64,000 bases of DNA, taken from contig CP073750.1 in NCBI GenBank assembly GCA_024398135.1, forward strand, positions 682,001-746,000. The letters run 5' to 3'. The notes below the pieces were generated by a model that had not been told where the DNA came from, made no database searches, and was given only the letters and a program-made list of their open reading frames with translations. The translations under genes were made by a program, and so were the position numbers. The stretch is from a bacterium SCSIO 12643. Lineage in GTDB: Bacteria; Bacteroidota; Bacteroidia; Flavobacteriales_G; Salibacteraceae. Below are positions 17,002 to 26,688 of the stretch, piece by piece; the first letter of the stretch is position 1, and each line of letters begins with the position of its first letter.

Positions 17002-19122
17002 TTAATCAAGTACCTCCACCCAGGTTCCTGTCTTCAAACTCTCAATACAGGCAAAACTTGCTTTTGTAGCATTAATCAACTCTTCATAAGGAATCATATT
17101 AACCCCTTTACCTTCACCCATATTTTGAACCAGTCTAGAAAATTGATTTTTATGACCTTTATCTAACTTTGTTTTCAATTTGGAAAAACCTTTAAATCCA
17201 TACCCTTCTGTTTTTAAGAAGTTATCCATAACCAAAGTTCTTTCTTGACTATAAACTTCTAACCTCTCCTTAGAATAAGACTTGGAACCATTAGCGAAAT
17301 AATTAATAACACCAGTAGATCCATTCTCCATCTTCAACATAATCGAAGCATTATCCGTATTCTCTGCAGGATTTTCTCCCATAGCATTCATGCATACGGA
17401 TTTAACCATACTACCCGTAAGAAATATAATTAAATCAATATAATGACATGCTTCTCCAATTATCCTTCCGCCACCAACAGCCATGTCATGCACCCAAACA
17501 TTAGCAGGAATTGCTCCGGCATTCATCGTAGCAATAACATTCATCTGAGAGTTTCCCAATAGTGCTTTCATTTTCTCAGTATGTGGAGAAAACCTTCTAT
17601 TAAAACCAATCATCAATGAACCTTTGCTTTTACTATAACTTTCTTCAATCGATTTTAATTCATCGATGTTTAAGGCCAATGGTTTTTCTACAAAAACATG
17701 TTTATCATCGTTAAGGGCATCAATAACCATTTTAGCATGTAGATTATGTCTGGTAGTGATCATCACTATATCTACATCAGAATCTGTTAAAACCTGATTA
17801 TAATCTGTGGTACTATTTGTAATTTCATACTTCTGTGCAAGAGCAGTTCCATTTACCCCTCCAGCAGAAACTATATATTGTAAATTCGCTCCTGTCCCTT
17901 TTAATGCAGGTAGCATTGTCATTTTCGTAAAGTTACCCGCACCAACTATAGCTATATTACCATTAGACCTGCTCACTTCCTTTTCGGTCACTTTAACCGA
18001 ACGAACCGGCTGATTAGATTCTTCATACTTTAAAATAGACGCAATAGACTTGGATGATCCTATATCACCATAGATTTGATCAAAATTCTCAATTTCAACC
18101 ACCTCTGTTATCAAATTCTTTACATCTAACTTTCCAGAAGAAATAGCTCCTAATACCGCTTCAAAATTTCTCTTTTCCGTCCATCTTACAAACGGTAGCG
18201 GATAATCAATTCCCTTTTGTTCATAGGCATCATCGTAACGTCCGGGTCCATATGAGCATGAAACTTGAAACGTTAATTCTTTTTCATAAAAATCTGCTCT
18301 CGATATATCCAAACCTATTACACCCACCAAAATAATTCGACCACGTTTACGAGACATATTTGCAGCATCTGATATGATCTCATTATTCTTCGCAGATGCT
18401 GTTATTATAATAGCATCTGCTCCAACTCCATTAGTTTGATTATGAACAAAATTCACAGGATTATCTCCAGATGCCGGATTAAACGCAATGATTCCCTTTT
18501 CTCTAGCTATTTGAACTTTTGTATCGTCCAGGTCATAACCTATCACTTTACAACCATTTGCAATTAGCATTTCAGCAGTTAATAAACCAATCAATCCCAA
18601 CCCAATAACAACAACGGTTTCTCCAAATGTCGGATCAGCCAATCGAATACCTTGTAAACCAATTGATCCAATTACAGTAAATGCCGCTTCATCATCACTA
18701 ACATTATCTGGAATATGAGCTACAAGGTTCTGTGGAACAGATACAAATTCGGCATGTCCACCATTGGAAGCAACACGATCACCAACCTTGAAATCCGTAA
18801 CCCCGGCACCAACTTCAATAACCTTTCCAACATTACAGTATCCCAGAGGTAATGGTTGTTCCAATTTATTAAAAACTGTTTCCAATGTCGGCATCAATCC
18901 TTCGGCTTTGATTTTGTCCAACACCATTTTCACTTTATCTGGCTGCTGTCTTGCTTTTGAAATCAGCGATGCCTTACCAAACTCAACTAACATTCTTTCA
19001 GTACCAAGAGATACTAAACTTCTTGTTGTCTGAATAAGAACTTGTCCATTTGACACCCTGGGAGCAGGTAGTTCTGCTAACTCTGTAACACCCGTTTTAA
19101 ATGATTGTAATATTTGTTTCAT
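17002..19122 (-). CDS. Fused MDR dehydrogenase / Gfo-Idh-MocA oxidoreductase
   Basis: A 706-residue fusion of two NAD(P)-dependent modules. Residues 1 to about 360 form a medium-chain dehydrogenase with the Rossmann motif VVIGLGLIGLL. The usual zinc-binding CGTD is replaced by LGTE, so the domain is probably zinc-free. Residues about 390-706 form a Gfo/Idh/MocA domain with NIAIVGAGNFTK, EKPLALNIDEL and GGGRIIGEACHYIDL. Bi-domain enzymes of this type travel with heparinase-like proteins in surface-polysaccharide clusters. The substrate is unknown; oxidation-reduction of a nucleotide-linked or lipid-linked sugar is inferred. WbpB-like chemistry by the second domain is one possibility. Confidence 0.87.
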   Translation of the reverse strand: MKQILQSFKTGVTELAELPAPRVSNGQVLIQTTRSLVSLGTERMLVEFGKASLISKARQQPDKVKMVLDKIKAEGLMPTLETVFNKLEQPLPLGYCNVGKVIEVGAGVTDFKVGDRVASNGGHAEFVSVPQNLVAHIPDNVSDDEAAFTVIGSIGLQGIRLADPTFGETVVVIGLGLIGLLTAEMLIANGCKVIGYDLDDTKVQIAREKGIIAFNPASGDNPVNFVHNQTNGVGADAIIITASAKNNEIISDAANMSRKRGRIILVGVIGLDISRADFYEKELTFQVSCSYGPGRYDDAYEQKGIDYPLPFVRWTEKRNFEAVLGAISSGKLDVKNLITEVVEIENFDQIYGDIGSSKSIASILKYEESNQPVRSVKVTEKEVSRSNGNIAIVGAGNFTKMTMLPALKGTGANLQYIVSAGGVNGTALAQKYEITNSTTDYNQVLTDSDVDIVMITTRHNLHAKMVIDALNDDKHVFVEKPLALNIDELKSIEESYSKSKGSLMIGFNRRFSPHTEKMKALLGNSQMNVIATMNAGAIPANVWVHDMAVGGGRIIGEACHYIDLIIFLTGSMVKSVCMNAMGENPAENTDNASIMLKMENGSTGVINYFANGSKSYSKERLEVYSQERTLVMDNFLKTEGYGFKGFSKLKTKLDKGHKNQFSRLVQNMGEGKGVNMIPYEELINATKASFACIESLKTGTWVEVLD

Positions 19123-19151
19123 TACTAATAAATAGTCGTTTGTTAGTTTAA

Positions 19152-21032
19152 TTATTTTTTCCAGCTAAATTGCTTCAGCCAACTTTGTAATGCCAGCAGG
19201 CTTAAGATCGTATAGCCATGGTCCTCTTTTCCAGAATTATGATCATCTAATAATCTCTGTACCGCTAAGGGAGAGAAAATACCTTGTTGTGCTAGTGAAT
19301 CCGAACTTAGATAGGTTTCAATTAATGGTTTAAGTTCATTACTAATCATATCACGTACCGGTGCACCAAAACCTGTTTTTGATCTATATATAACCTCTTT
19401 AGGTAAATATCGTTCTGCTACCTTTTTTAATATATACTTTGCTTCTCCTCCCTTTATCTTAAAAGAATCCGGAATCATGTTAGCCAAAGCCACCAACTCA
19501 AAATCAAGAAAAGGTACCCTTGCTTCAACACCTTCCAACATTGACATTTTATCGGTATAATTTAAATTATGATCTACTAAAAAAGTAGCCTGTTCAAGAT
19601 ATAACATTTGCTGTAGCAGCGATTCTCCTTTATTATTAGCTAATATTTGTTCACCATAATTATTGGGGTTATAATCATCACTTAATTCCGGCACAATCTC
19701 ATGAACAAAATTGTTATTTGGTAACCAATTAAAATACCCTAATAAACGTTCATGCGATGTTTTACCCCAATCCCTGCTTAATTTATTCATTCTCCTAAAA
19801 AAAGGAATTTTACCTGGTAACATGTTAATTATACCTTTAAAAAGGTAGAGCAATCCCTTTGGAACTTTCTCAATTTTTTCTTCTAATAAGATTGCATGAT
19901 GGCGTCTATAACCACTAAACAAATCATCTCCTGCAGCTCCTCCAATCAAAACTTTTATCCCTTTTTTCTTTGCCAAATTGCAAATCAATCGAACATTTTC
20001 TGGTGCTAAATCTGCTTGCGGCTCATCCAATGTATAAATCATTTGATCAAACCTATCGACACTTCCTCCATCAATATCTACTTCATGAAGATTCACTCCA
20101 AGGTGTTGAGCTACTTTCCTTGCATATGGCAAATCATCAGAGAATCCTTCTTTTCCTTTATTCGTTGATGTGTTTATCGTAAAACAATCCAGATCTAAAT
20201 TTGGATTTTGTTTTCTCGCCATTGCAACCAATAAACTAGAATCCAGACCTCCAGATAGGAAAAAACCAAGCGGTACATCTGACAACATTTGTCTTTTAAC
20301 CGCACGATTCAGTACCTCATCAACTTTATCAATCCATTCTTCTTCTGTTAATTTTGATAATATTTCATTTGGACTGTAAAACTCTCCTTTTTGGCTTTTA
20401 ACGGAATTATCTTTAAGGTTAACCTCAAGTTCAAATCCCGGTAATACTTTCTTTACACTTTGATACATCGTATCCTCTCCGGGACTCCATAAAAAACTTA
20501 AATAATTCCCTACAGCATCCAAATTAATCCTATTATCAAAGAACTTTAAACTATTAAATGACTTTAGCTCTGAAGAAAACACGAATTGATCCTTATCTTG
20601 GTATACATATAGAGGCTTAACACCATAAGGATCTCTAACCACATTTAAACAAGATTTTTTAAGGTCGTAGATAGCAAAAGCAAATATTCCATTTAATCTT
20701 TTAAGAATCTCTCGCCCCTCATGAATCCAACCTTTTAATAATGTTTCTGTATCAGAACCCGAATTAAATTCTACATTATATTTTGACTTCAAGTAATCCC
20801 TAATATCTAAGTGATTATAAATCTCCCCATTAAAAATAACAACAAATTTTTCATCCTCCGATATCATTGGCTGATTACCGGCTGCACTTGTATCAATAAT
20901 ACTTAACCGTGTATGACCCAGATATAAATTACCATTAGAATAACTTGATGAATAATCCGGCCCTCTCTGTAAAATGGATTTTAAAGGGTCTTCAACCCAT
21001 TTAGCATTAACACTTCCAACTATTCCACACAT
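19152..21032 (-). CDS. asnB: AsnB-type glutamine-dependent amidotransferase of glycan cluster
   Basis: A 626-residue class II glutamine amidotransferase fused to an ATP-pyrophosphatase synthetase domain. The catalytic Cys2 is in MCGIVGSVNA; the PP-loop SGGLDSSLLV follows near residue 260, and YTDKMSMLEGVEARVPFLD is conserved. The general family makes asparagine. Inside O-antigen clusters, homologues amidate the carboxyl of a uronic acid residue. The co-located nucleotide-sugar dehydrogenase makes that role the more likely one here, but asparagine synthesis is not excluded. The start overlaps the preceding glycosyltransferase stop by 13 bases. Confidence 0.88.
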   Translation of the reverse strand: MCGIVGSVNAKWVEDPLKSILQRGPDYSSSYSNGNLYLGHTRLSIIDTSAAGNQPMISEDEKFVVIFNGEIYNHLDIRDYLKSKYNVEFNSGSDTETLLKGWIHEGREILKRLNGIFAFAIYDLKKSCLNVVRDPYGVKPLYVYQDKDQFVFSSELKSFNSLKFFDNRINLDAVGNYLSFLWSPGEDTMYQSVKKVLPGFELEVNLKDNSVKSQKGEFYSPNEILSKLTEEEWIDKVDEVLNRAVKRQMLSDVPLGFFLSGGLDSSLLVAMARKQNPNLDLDCFTINTSTNKGKEGFSDDLPYARKVAQHLGVNLHEVDIDGGSVDRFDQMIYTLDEPQADLAPENVRLICNLAKKKGIKVLIGGAAGDDLFSGYRRHHAILLEEKIEKVPKGLLYLFKGIINMLPGKIPFFRRMNKLSRDWGKTSHERLLGYFNWLPNNNFVHEIVPELSDDYNPNNYGEQILANNKGESLLQQMLYLEQATFLVDHNLNYTDKMSMLEGVEARVPFLDFELVALANMIPDSFKIKGGEAKYILKKVAERYLPKEVIYRSKTGFGAPVRDMISNELKPLIETYLSSDSLAQQGIFSPLAVQRLLDDHNSGKEDHGYTILSLLALQSWLKQFSWKK

Positions 21033-22156
21033 ATTTCCTGGTATTTATCAAATAAATAATCAAAAGTAGCCCCTGCACAGTTTTCCCAAGTTCTCTTCTC
21101 AGCAAATTCCAGTGCTTTTGCACTCAGCTCTTCTCTCAACTCATTCGACTCTTCCAAAAGAGTTATATTGGATTTGATACTCTCTTGATCTAAAGGGTTA
21201 AAATAAATTGCCGAACTTCCAAAATTACTTCTCATTGAACTATATTTTGAGCATAAAATTGGCAGTCCCATTCCCATAGCTTCGGTTACAACCATACCAT
21301 ATGTTTCACATGTTGAAGCAAAAATAAAAGCATCTGCCGAACTATAAACATCCACTAATTCTTCATATGGTATTTTTCCAGTATATCTTATAGCATGGTT
21401 TAATTCTGGTTTTCTATTCAGCTCCTCATTTAATTTCTTCAAAGCCGGGGGATAAGAAGGACCTACAAGGATTAGCTCTATTCTCTTACCTTTTTCAACC
21501 AAATCTTTAACCGCTCGAACTATTTCCCATTGATGCTTATAAACATCAACAACTGACACATACAGTAACCTAAAAACATCACCTGTTTTCCGTTTGTTTA
21601 CTCCAATATTTTTTTTAAACTTATCTGATAATCCATGAAGAATCACTTTTAAATCAGAACTATTCACATTCACATGTCCCTTTAAATGATTTCGACAATA
21701 ATCATTTAAACATATTATTCCTGATGCGTTCTTAAATGAATACTTATGTATCTCTCTCAACAAAAGAAGTCTAAGCCAAGTCTTAGAAAAAAAATACCTC
21801 CTGGTTTCTCTACTCTCTAGAGGCAAAAGGTTCCTGAACATAGTTATATACGGCATCCTACTAGAACCTGTCCCTGGAATAAATAATAAACTATTTGTGC
21901 TTTTAACTTCTCTTGGTAAAATAAAATATTGCCAGATACTAATCTTCAAATATCCCTGTTCCAGATACGCATGATGCTTCTTTTCTAGTTTATCAAAATC
22001 TTTCAAACTATCTAAAGTAGCTTGAGATGCCCAAACCAAAACTCGAGTAAATTTTGAATTTAAGAATGCCTGACTAGATAAAATTTCTTTTAAATGCGTC
22101 AAACCTCCTCCTGCTCGAATATTGGAAGCATCAATTGTTAAACTAACCTCTTTCAT
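21020..22156 (-). CDS. Glycosyltransferase family 4 protein
   Basis: A 378-residue GT-B transferase. The start is set at the ATG 22154-22156 (MKEVSLTIDASNIRAGGG) rather than a TTG three codons earlier. Both overlap the 3' end of the Wzy-like gene. The C-terminal donor domain has FRLLYVSVVDVYKHQ, YTGKIPYEELVDVYSSAD and FASTCETYGMVVTEAMGMG, the EX7E motif of family 4. It probably adds one sugar of the repeat unit at the cytoplasmic face of the membrane. Linkage and donor are unknown. Confidence 0.87.
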   Translation of the reverse strand: MKEVSLTIDASNIRAGGGLTHLKEILSSQAFLNSKFTRVLVWASQATLDSLKDFDKLEKKHHAYLEQGYLKISIWQYFILPREVKSTNSLLFIPGTGSSRMPYITMFRNLLPLESRETRRYFFSKTWLRLLLLREIHKYSFKNASGIICLNDYCRNHLKGHVNVNSSDLKVILHGLSDKFKKNIGVNKRKTGDVFRLLYVSVVDVYKHQWEIVRAVKDLVEKGKRIELILVGPSYPPALKKLNEELNRKPELNHAIRYTGKIPYEELVDVYSSADAFIFASTCETYGMVVTEAMGMGLPILCSKYSSMRSNFGSSAIYFNPLDQESIKSNITLLEESNELREELSAKALEFAEKRTWENCAGATFDYLFDKYQEICVE

Positions 22157-23465
22157 AATTAACAACAGAATTCATATCCTTAACTGAAGCCCCAAGAGCT
22201 ATTGCAATAATATATAAAGTGTGGACTGAGAAAAATACCATACCAAATATTATCCCCGTATAAAAAATGAAAATATAATCCTGTTTAACACTTAATGATA
22301 TAATCTTATTGGTTCTAAAAAAAAACCAGGCCCAAATAATCAACCCAATAATCCCTACTGATGATAGCTGATTTACAATCATATTATTGGGAACAGAATC
22401 GATTCTTTTTTCAGTATAAAAAATAGAGTGCTTGGGGATGTATTTACTAGAAGGTATGTGCACTAAATTAGGGCCTACGCCAAAAGCCAAATACTCTGGA
22501 GATTCTTTAAAGAAAATAAGAGCCAATCGATCAAATATGTCAAACTTTTTAAACAAAAATGGTTCATTTTCAATCCACTCTTGATCTTCACTATAAACCA
22601 CCTTTTCAATCTTTCTAACAGTTTCTTTGGAATATAGAAAAGAAAGGTTTGATATGATCAACTTAAAGTCAATAAAGAAAAAAACCACAAGCATTGATAC
22701 CATCAAAATTTTAAGTACCAGATTCTTTCTCAATAAAACAACAGCAACCAAAAACATAAAAAGCATAACAAACGCTGATGCACTATTACTTAATACCAAA
22801 CCAATAGCGGCAACCATAACATACGGCCAATCCTTATCCAACCTTCCTAATGCGATTAACAGGGCTATGGTCAAACTCATTGATCTTCCAAAAACTTTTG
22901 GTTCCCCATTTAACCCAATAAATCTATTTGCTAAATCTGCCCTGAAGTAAAATAAAGTTTCCACTATTCTATGACCTAAAACCATCCTATCTAAAACCGC
23001 TACCACGAAACCCACAACCAGCATTATTTTAAGATACTTCAATATTAAATCCTTATCGACCTTACCCGTTCGAATAATTAAATAGATATATAAAAAAATA
23101 GATATCTCACTTATTAATCGAGATATACTAATCAAACTTCTACCAAAAGATTGCTGCCCCCAGGAACGAAGGCCGGAAATGTCTATCCAAGGATCAAAAA
23201 CACCAAAATAAAAGAAAGATACAAGGTATAAAATTATGAGTATGAATAATGGCGTTCTAATCAACTTTAGCTCTCTTAAATAAGCTCTATTCTGAAAAAC
23301 AAACGGCAAGACCAAAAAGCCAACAAAATGCGCAGATAACATTGAACCCACTACGTTTATCCTCAATACATCTGCAAAGAGAGAAAAAAAAGTTACGAAA
23401 AATAATATCCTATGCTTACTAAATACAGTAGCCCAAACTAAAAATATACCTAAGACTAACTCCAA
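22143..23465 (-). CDS. Putative Wzy-type O-antigen/EPS polymerase
   Basis: A 440-residue integral membrane protein with about ten to twelve hydrophobic segments spread along its length and a larger loop in the second half (around EDQEWIENEPFLF and FGVGPNLVHIPSSKYI). This topology and the location between glycosyltransferases fit a Wzy polymerase, which joins flipped repeat units in the periplasm. Sequence conservation in this family is low, so the call is by topology and context. The start is a TTG at 23463-23465, the only option that keeps the first membrane helix: an in-frame TAA, the stop of the GT2 gene, lies two codons upstream. Confidence 0.75.
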   Translation of the reverse strand: MELVLGIFLVWATVFSKHRILFFVTFFSLFADVLRINVVGSMLSAHFVGFLVLPFVFQNRAYLRELKLIRTPLFILIILYLVSFFYFGVFDPWIDISGLRSWGQQSFGRSLISISRLISEISIFLYIYLIIRTGKVDKDLILKYLKIMLVVGFVVAVLDRMVLGHRIVETLFYFRADLANRFIGLNGEPKVFGRSMSLTIALLIALGRLDKDWPYVMVAAIGLVLSNSASAFVMLFMFLVAVVLLRKNLVLKILMVSMLVVFFFIDFKLIISNLSFLYSKETVRKIEKVVYSEDQEWIENEPFLFKKFDIFDRLALIFFKESPEYLAFGVGPNLVHIPSSKYIPKHSIFYTEKRIDSVPNNMIVNQLSSVGIIGLIIWAWFFFRTNKIISLSVKQDYIFIFYTGIIFGMVFFSVHTLYIIAIALGASVKDMNSVVNYERG

Positions 23466-23468
23466 AAT

Positions 23469-24434
23469 TTACTTTAGTTTTAAATATATAGGATAAATCA
23501 ATTTCAATAATCTAATAAAGCTTTTAGGTAAAAGTTTAGCCGCATTCTTAAAACTATCATTGTTTTTAGAATAATTAGCAGAATCACTTAAGATCTCAAG
23601 AAATAAAGAAAAATTTAACTTTTTTCCACTCAGAAGAGAACCATACAGTTTCTTTTGTTGCTCAATATATCTTATATCTTCTTGATTCCATTCTTTGGTA
23701 TAATTGTCTTTTAGATATTCAAAAGCTTCTAACATAGCTTTCCACCCATCTTCTAAGTAGTTTTTATCTCTCTTTTTAGTGACTCCTACTTCCACTCTAT
23801 AAATTCCACCTACTTCATTTATATAGACAATTTTATCAGCTTCTGAAATATGATTGAACCCTTTATAAATATCTAAAGCTAAATGACTATTAAAATTAGA
23901 CGACAACTCTTTTTCAGATTTACATTTATCATATAGAACTCGCGAAAAACCAACTCCTCTAAAACTAAGTCCTTGTCTTAATCTACTCCAATAAACACCT
24001 TTATCTCTTTCAGAATAATTATCCCATAATGAAGTTAATCCATTTGGATACAGATGCACCGAATTAGATATAATCAAAAAATTATCTGTTAGTTTCAATT
24101 CATTTTCAGCAATTGCCTTATTCAGATTCTCCAAGATATTTACATCCAACAAATCATCTCCAGAACACCAGGAAACAACATCTCCTTTTGGTAGTTTCTT
24201 AATAAAATTGAAATTTTCAATCAACCCCATATTCGATTCATGACGTATATATTTTATATATTCAAATTTACGTGCATATTCTAATACGATCTCGCCAGTA
24301 TTATCGGTTGAGCAGTCATCAACAACATATACTTCAAATGGTTCAATAGTTTGACTTACTATTGAGTCCAATGCTTTTGATATAAACTGTTCCTGATTAT
24401 ATGTTGGAACTAATATGGAATGACGTACTTTCAT
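23469..24434 (-). CDS. Glycosyltransferase family 2 protein
   Basis: A 321-residue GT-A transferase. It starts MKVRHSILVPTYNQEQFISK, has VYVVDDCSTDNT for nucleotide binding and a metal-binding CSGDDLLD motif near residue 90. No membrane helices are evident. It starts 2 bases after the stop of the next gene upstream, and so is tightly packed in the operon. It adds one sugar of the repeat unit; the donor is unknown. Confidence 0.88.
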   Translation of the reverse strand: MKVRHSILVPTYNQEQFISKALDSIVSQTIEPFEVYVVDDCSTDNTGEIVLEYARKFEYIKYIRHESNMGLIENFNFIKKLPKGDVVSWCSGDDLLDVNILENLNKAIAENELKLTDNFLIISNSVHLYPNGLTSLWDNYSERDKGVYWSRLRQGLSFRGVGFSRVLYDKCKSEKELSSNFNSHLALDIYKGFNHISEADKIVYINEVGGIYRVEVGVTKKRDKNYLEDGWKAMLEAFEYLKDNYTKEWNQEDIRYIEQQKKLYGSLLSGKKLNFSLFLEILSDSANYSKNNDSFKNAAKLLPKSFIRLLKLIYPIYLKLK

Positions 24435-24436
24435 AT

Positions 24437-25618
24437 TTAAAGCGTCTTCAACTCTTTTTTAAGTCGCTCACCATTAACTCTATAATCGAATTTTGTTTCA
24501 GCAAGTTTTCGGCTATTCTTAGCGATTTGTTCTTTTAAACTAACATCTGTAATCACCCTTTGAATCGCATTTTTCATACTATTAGAATCACTAGGCTCGC
24601 ACATTACAGAATTAACCCCATCTTCAAAATAATATGGAACGTCTCCTACTTTTGTTACCAAAATTGCTTTCCCAGATGCTGAGTATTCCGCTAGTTTCGT
24701 TGGCAATCCTGCTTTTGAAAAATCATGATCGGTTTGACTCACCACCAACAAGTCTGCCGCGGAAAATATTTTTTTAACCGTATTGGTGTCCACCCATCCT
24801 GGCAGGATCACTTTATCCTTAATACCCAACTCTTCTACCATTCCTTCAACATCATCATGCAATGGACTTTTGGTATACTTACCTGCAATTAATAATTTAG
24901 CATTTGGAAACTCCAATTGAATTTTGTTAAACGATTCAACTAAATATTTAACCCCTTCATGATGCCATAACCCTCCAACATATGCAATTAAGAAGTCATC
25001 CTCTGATAATCCCAAACCTTCTTTTGATGGCAATTTATTTTTTAAAATTTCTTCACTATCAAATAAATCAGAATCAACGAAAATAGGATACTTAACTATT
25101 GGCACATGAGGAGCAAATCCTTCTATTCGGTCTTTTAAAAAATCTGAAATTGTAACAACAAGATCTGCCTCTTTTGGTAAATTTTCATCATTCTTTATTG
25201 CTAAGTGCTCTTTTAGACTCCAATTACCAGTAACACCTGAATGTAAATCACAAATCTCAACAATAACTTTCAGGCCACGCTTCCTTGCTCTCTTCGCAAA
25301 ATAAGCACTTTCATAAGTTGTATTATATAAAAACAAATGTGTATACCCTTCTTTTTCACAGAGTTTAATCAAACTTGTCCAAAATAAAAACCTATTTAAT
25401 ACTTTAACCTTTGCTCCCAACTTATTACCGATGTATCTAATTTGAAAGTCTTCAGGAGCATCTTCATATGAAGACGCTCTTTGATATTGTGGTATAAACA
25501 TCGTAACATCTGCACCAGCTGATTTTAAACCTCGCACATAATCTCTAATTCTCCGATCAGCACCGCTTGCTCCCGTTTTCTTAGGATAAGGACTGGTATA
25601 TACCACTGCAACTTTCAT
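24437..25618 (-). CDS. Glycosyltransferase family 4 protein
   Basis: A 393-residue GT-B transferase. The ATG at 25616-25618 (MKVAVVYTSPYPKKTGASGA) is chosen. A TTG 36 bases upstream would extend it into the epimerase gene and add residues unlike the family start. The C-terminal domain shows LIAYVGGLWHHEGVKYL, VILPGWVDTNTVKKIFSAAD and GLPTKLAEYSASGKAIL, the donor-site EX7E region. With this start there is one base between the epimerase stop and the ATG. Confidence 0.88.
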   Translation of the reverse strand: MKVAVVYTSPYPKKTGASGADRRIRDYVRGLKSAGADVTMFIPQYQRASSYEDAPEDFQIRYIGNKLGAKVKVLNRFLFWTSLIKLCEKEGYTHLFLYNTTYESAYFAKRARKRGLKVIVEICDLHSGVTGNWSLKEHLAIKNDENLPKEADLVVTISDFLKDRIEGFAPHVPIVKYPIFVDSDLFDSEEILKNKLPSKEGLGLSEDDFLIAYVGGLWHHEGVKYLVESFNKIQLEFPNAKLLIAGKYTKSPLHDDVEGMVEELGIKDKVILPGWVDTNTVKKIFSAADLLVVSQTDHDFSKAGLPTKLAEYSASGKAILVTKVGDVPYYFEDGVNSVMCEPSDSNSMKNAIQRVITDVSLKEQIAKNSRKLAETKFDYRVNGERLKKELKTL

Positions 25619-25619
25619 A

Positions 25620-26678
25620 TTACTTACTTTTTTCAAAGTTAAAGATTTGGACAAGGATGTCTTTTACATCATATTTTTGTTCCCATCCAGGGTAATGTGC
25701 TTTAAACTTAGAAGTATCACTGATATACCAAATATGATCACCAATTCTATTTACTTCTGAATATTTATAATTAAACTTATTACCAGTGATTTCTTCAGAC
25801 ATCTCAATCGCCTCCATCATTGAGCAATTAGAAAACCTTCCTCCTCCAACATTGTATACTTCGGCAACCCTTGGTGATTTATGGAATTCATGGAACATAC
25901 GAATCAAATCATCACTGTGAATGTTGTCTCTAACCTGTTTTCCTTTATAACCAAAAATGGTATACTCTCTTCCTGTAATTGCACATTTCATCAGATACGA
26001 TAAAAATCCATGCAACTCAGTTCCAGCATGATTTGGACCAGTCAAACATCCACCTCTAAATATTCCAGTATTCAAATTAAAATATCTACCATATTCCTGT
26101 ACCAAAACATCTGCTGCAACCTTAGATGCTCCAAATAAAGAGTGCTTTGATTGATCAATAGAAAACTTCTCATCAATTCCTTGTGCAAAGTATTGATGAT
26201 TTTGATCAATCTCCCAACGTTTATCTAATTCTACTAATGGTAGAGAATTTGGTAAATCCCCGTATACTTTATTTGTTGAAGTAAAGACAAATGTTGCTTT
26301 CTCTGCATACTTTCGGTATGCCTCCAACAGCACTAATGTCCCATTTGCATTAACACTAAAATCAGTAAAAGGCTCTCTCGCTGCCCAATCATGCGATGGC
26401 TGTGCCGCAGTATGAATTATTAACTCAATATCCTTTCCATATGCCTCGAATACTTTGTTTATTGCTTTTTCATCTCTAATATCAGCTTCAACATGCACAA
26501 AATTTTCAATCTCCTTTTGTAAAAATTCTGAAGAATGTTTTGTTGACGCTTCTTTTCCAAAAAAGTATGATCTCATGTCGTTATCAATCCCAACAACTGT
26601 ATCGAAATGTTTTGAAAAATGATTCACTGATTGACTTCCAATTAAGCCTCCTGATCCTGTAACTATTACTACAGACAT
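25620..26678 (-). CDS. NAD-dependent epimerase, RfbE (CDP-paratose 2-epimerase)-like
   Basis: A 352-residue extended short-chain dehydrogenase with an N-terminal dinucleotide motif ([10 protein letters not shown], 7-16) and [10 protein letters not shown] (133-142), a segment shared with CDP-tyvelose/CDP-paratose 2-epimerases. Where most members have YxxxK, this protein has FGASK (Phe182, Lys186), so the usual catalytic tyrosine is absent at that position. No CDP-sugar synthesis genes are in the window, so the RfbE name indicates kinship only. It probably acts on a nucleotide sugar used by the neighbouring transferases. Substrate and reaction are open. Confidence 0.8.
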   Translation of the reverse strand: MSVVIVTGSGGLIGSQSVNHFSKHFDTVVGIDNDMRSYFFGKEASTKHSSEFLQKEIENFVHVEADIRDEKAINKVFEAYGKDIELIIHTAAQPSHDWAAREPFTDFSVNANGTLVLLEAYRKYAEKATFVFTSTNKVYGDLPNSLPLVELDKRWEIDQNHQYFAQGIDEKFSIDQSKHSLFGASKVAADVLVQEYGRYFNLNTGIFRGGCLTGPNHAGTELHGFLSYLMKCAITGREYTIFGYKGKQVRDNIHSDDLIRMFHEFHKSPRVAEVYNVGGGRFSNCSMMEAIEMSEEITGNKFNYKYSEVNRIGDHIWYISDTSKFKAHYPGWEQKYDVKDILVQIFNFEKSK

Positions 26679-26688
26679 AATTATAAAT

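Noticed and set aside
25619-25654. TTG-initiated extension of the GT4 gene ending at 24437
   Set aside because: The 12 added residues lie inside the epimerase gene; MKVAVVYTS at 25618 is a typical GT4 start.
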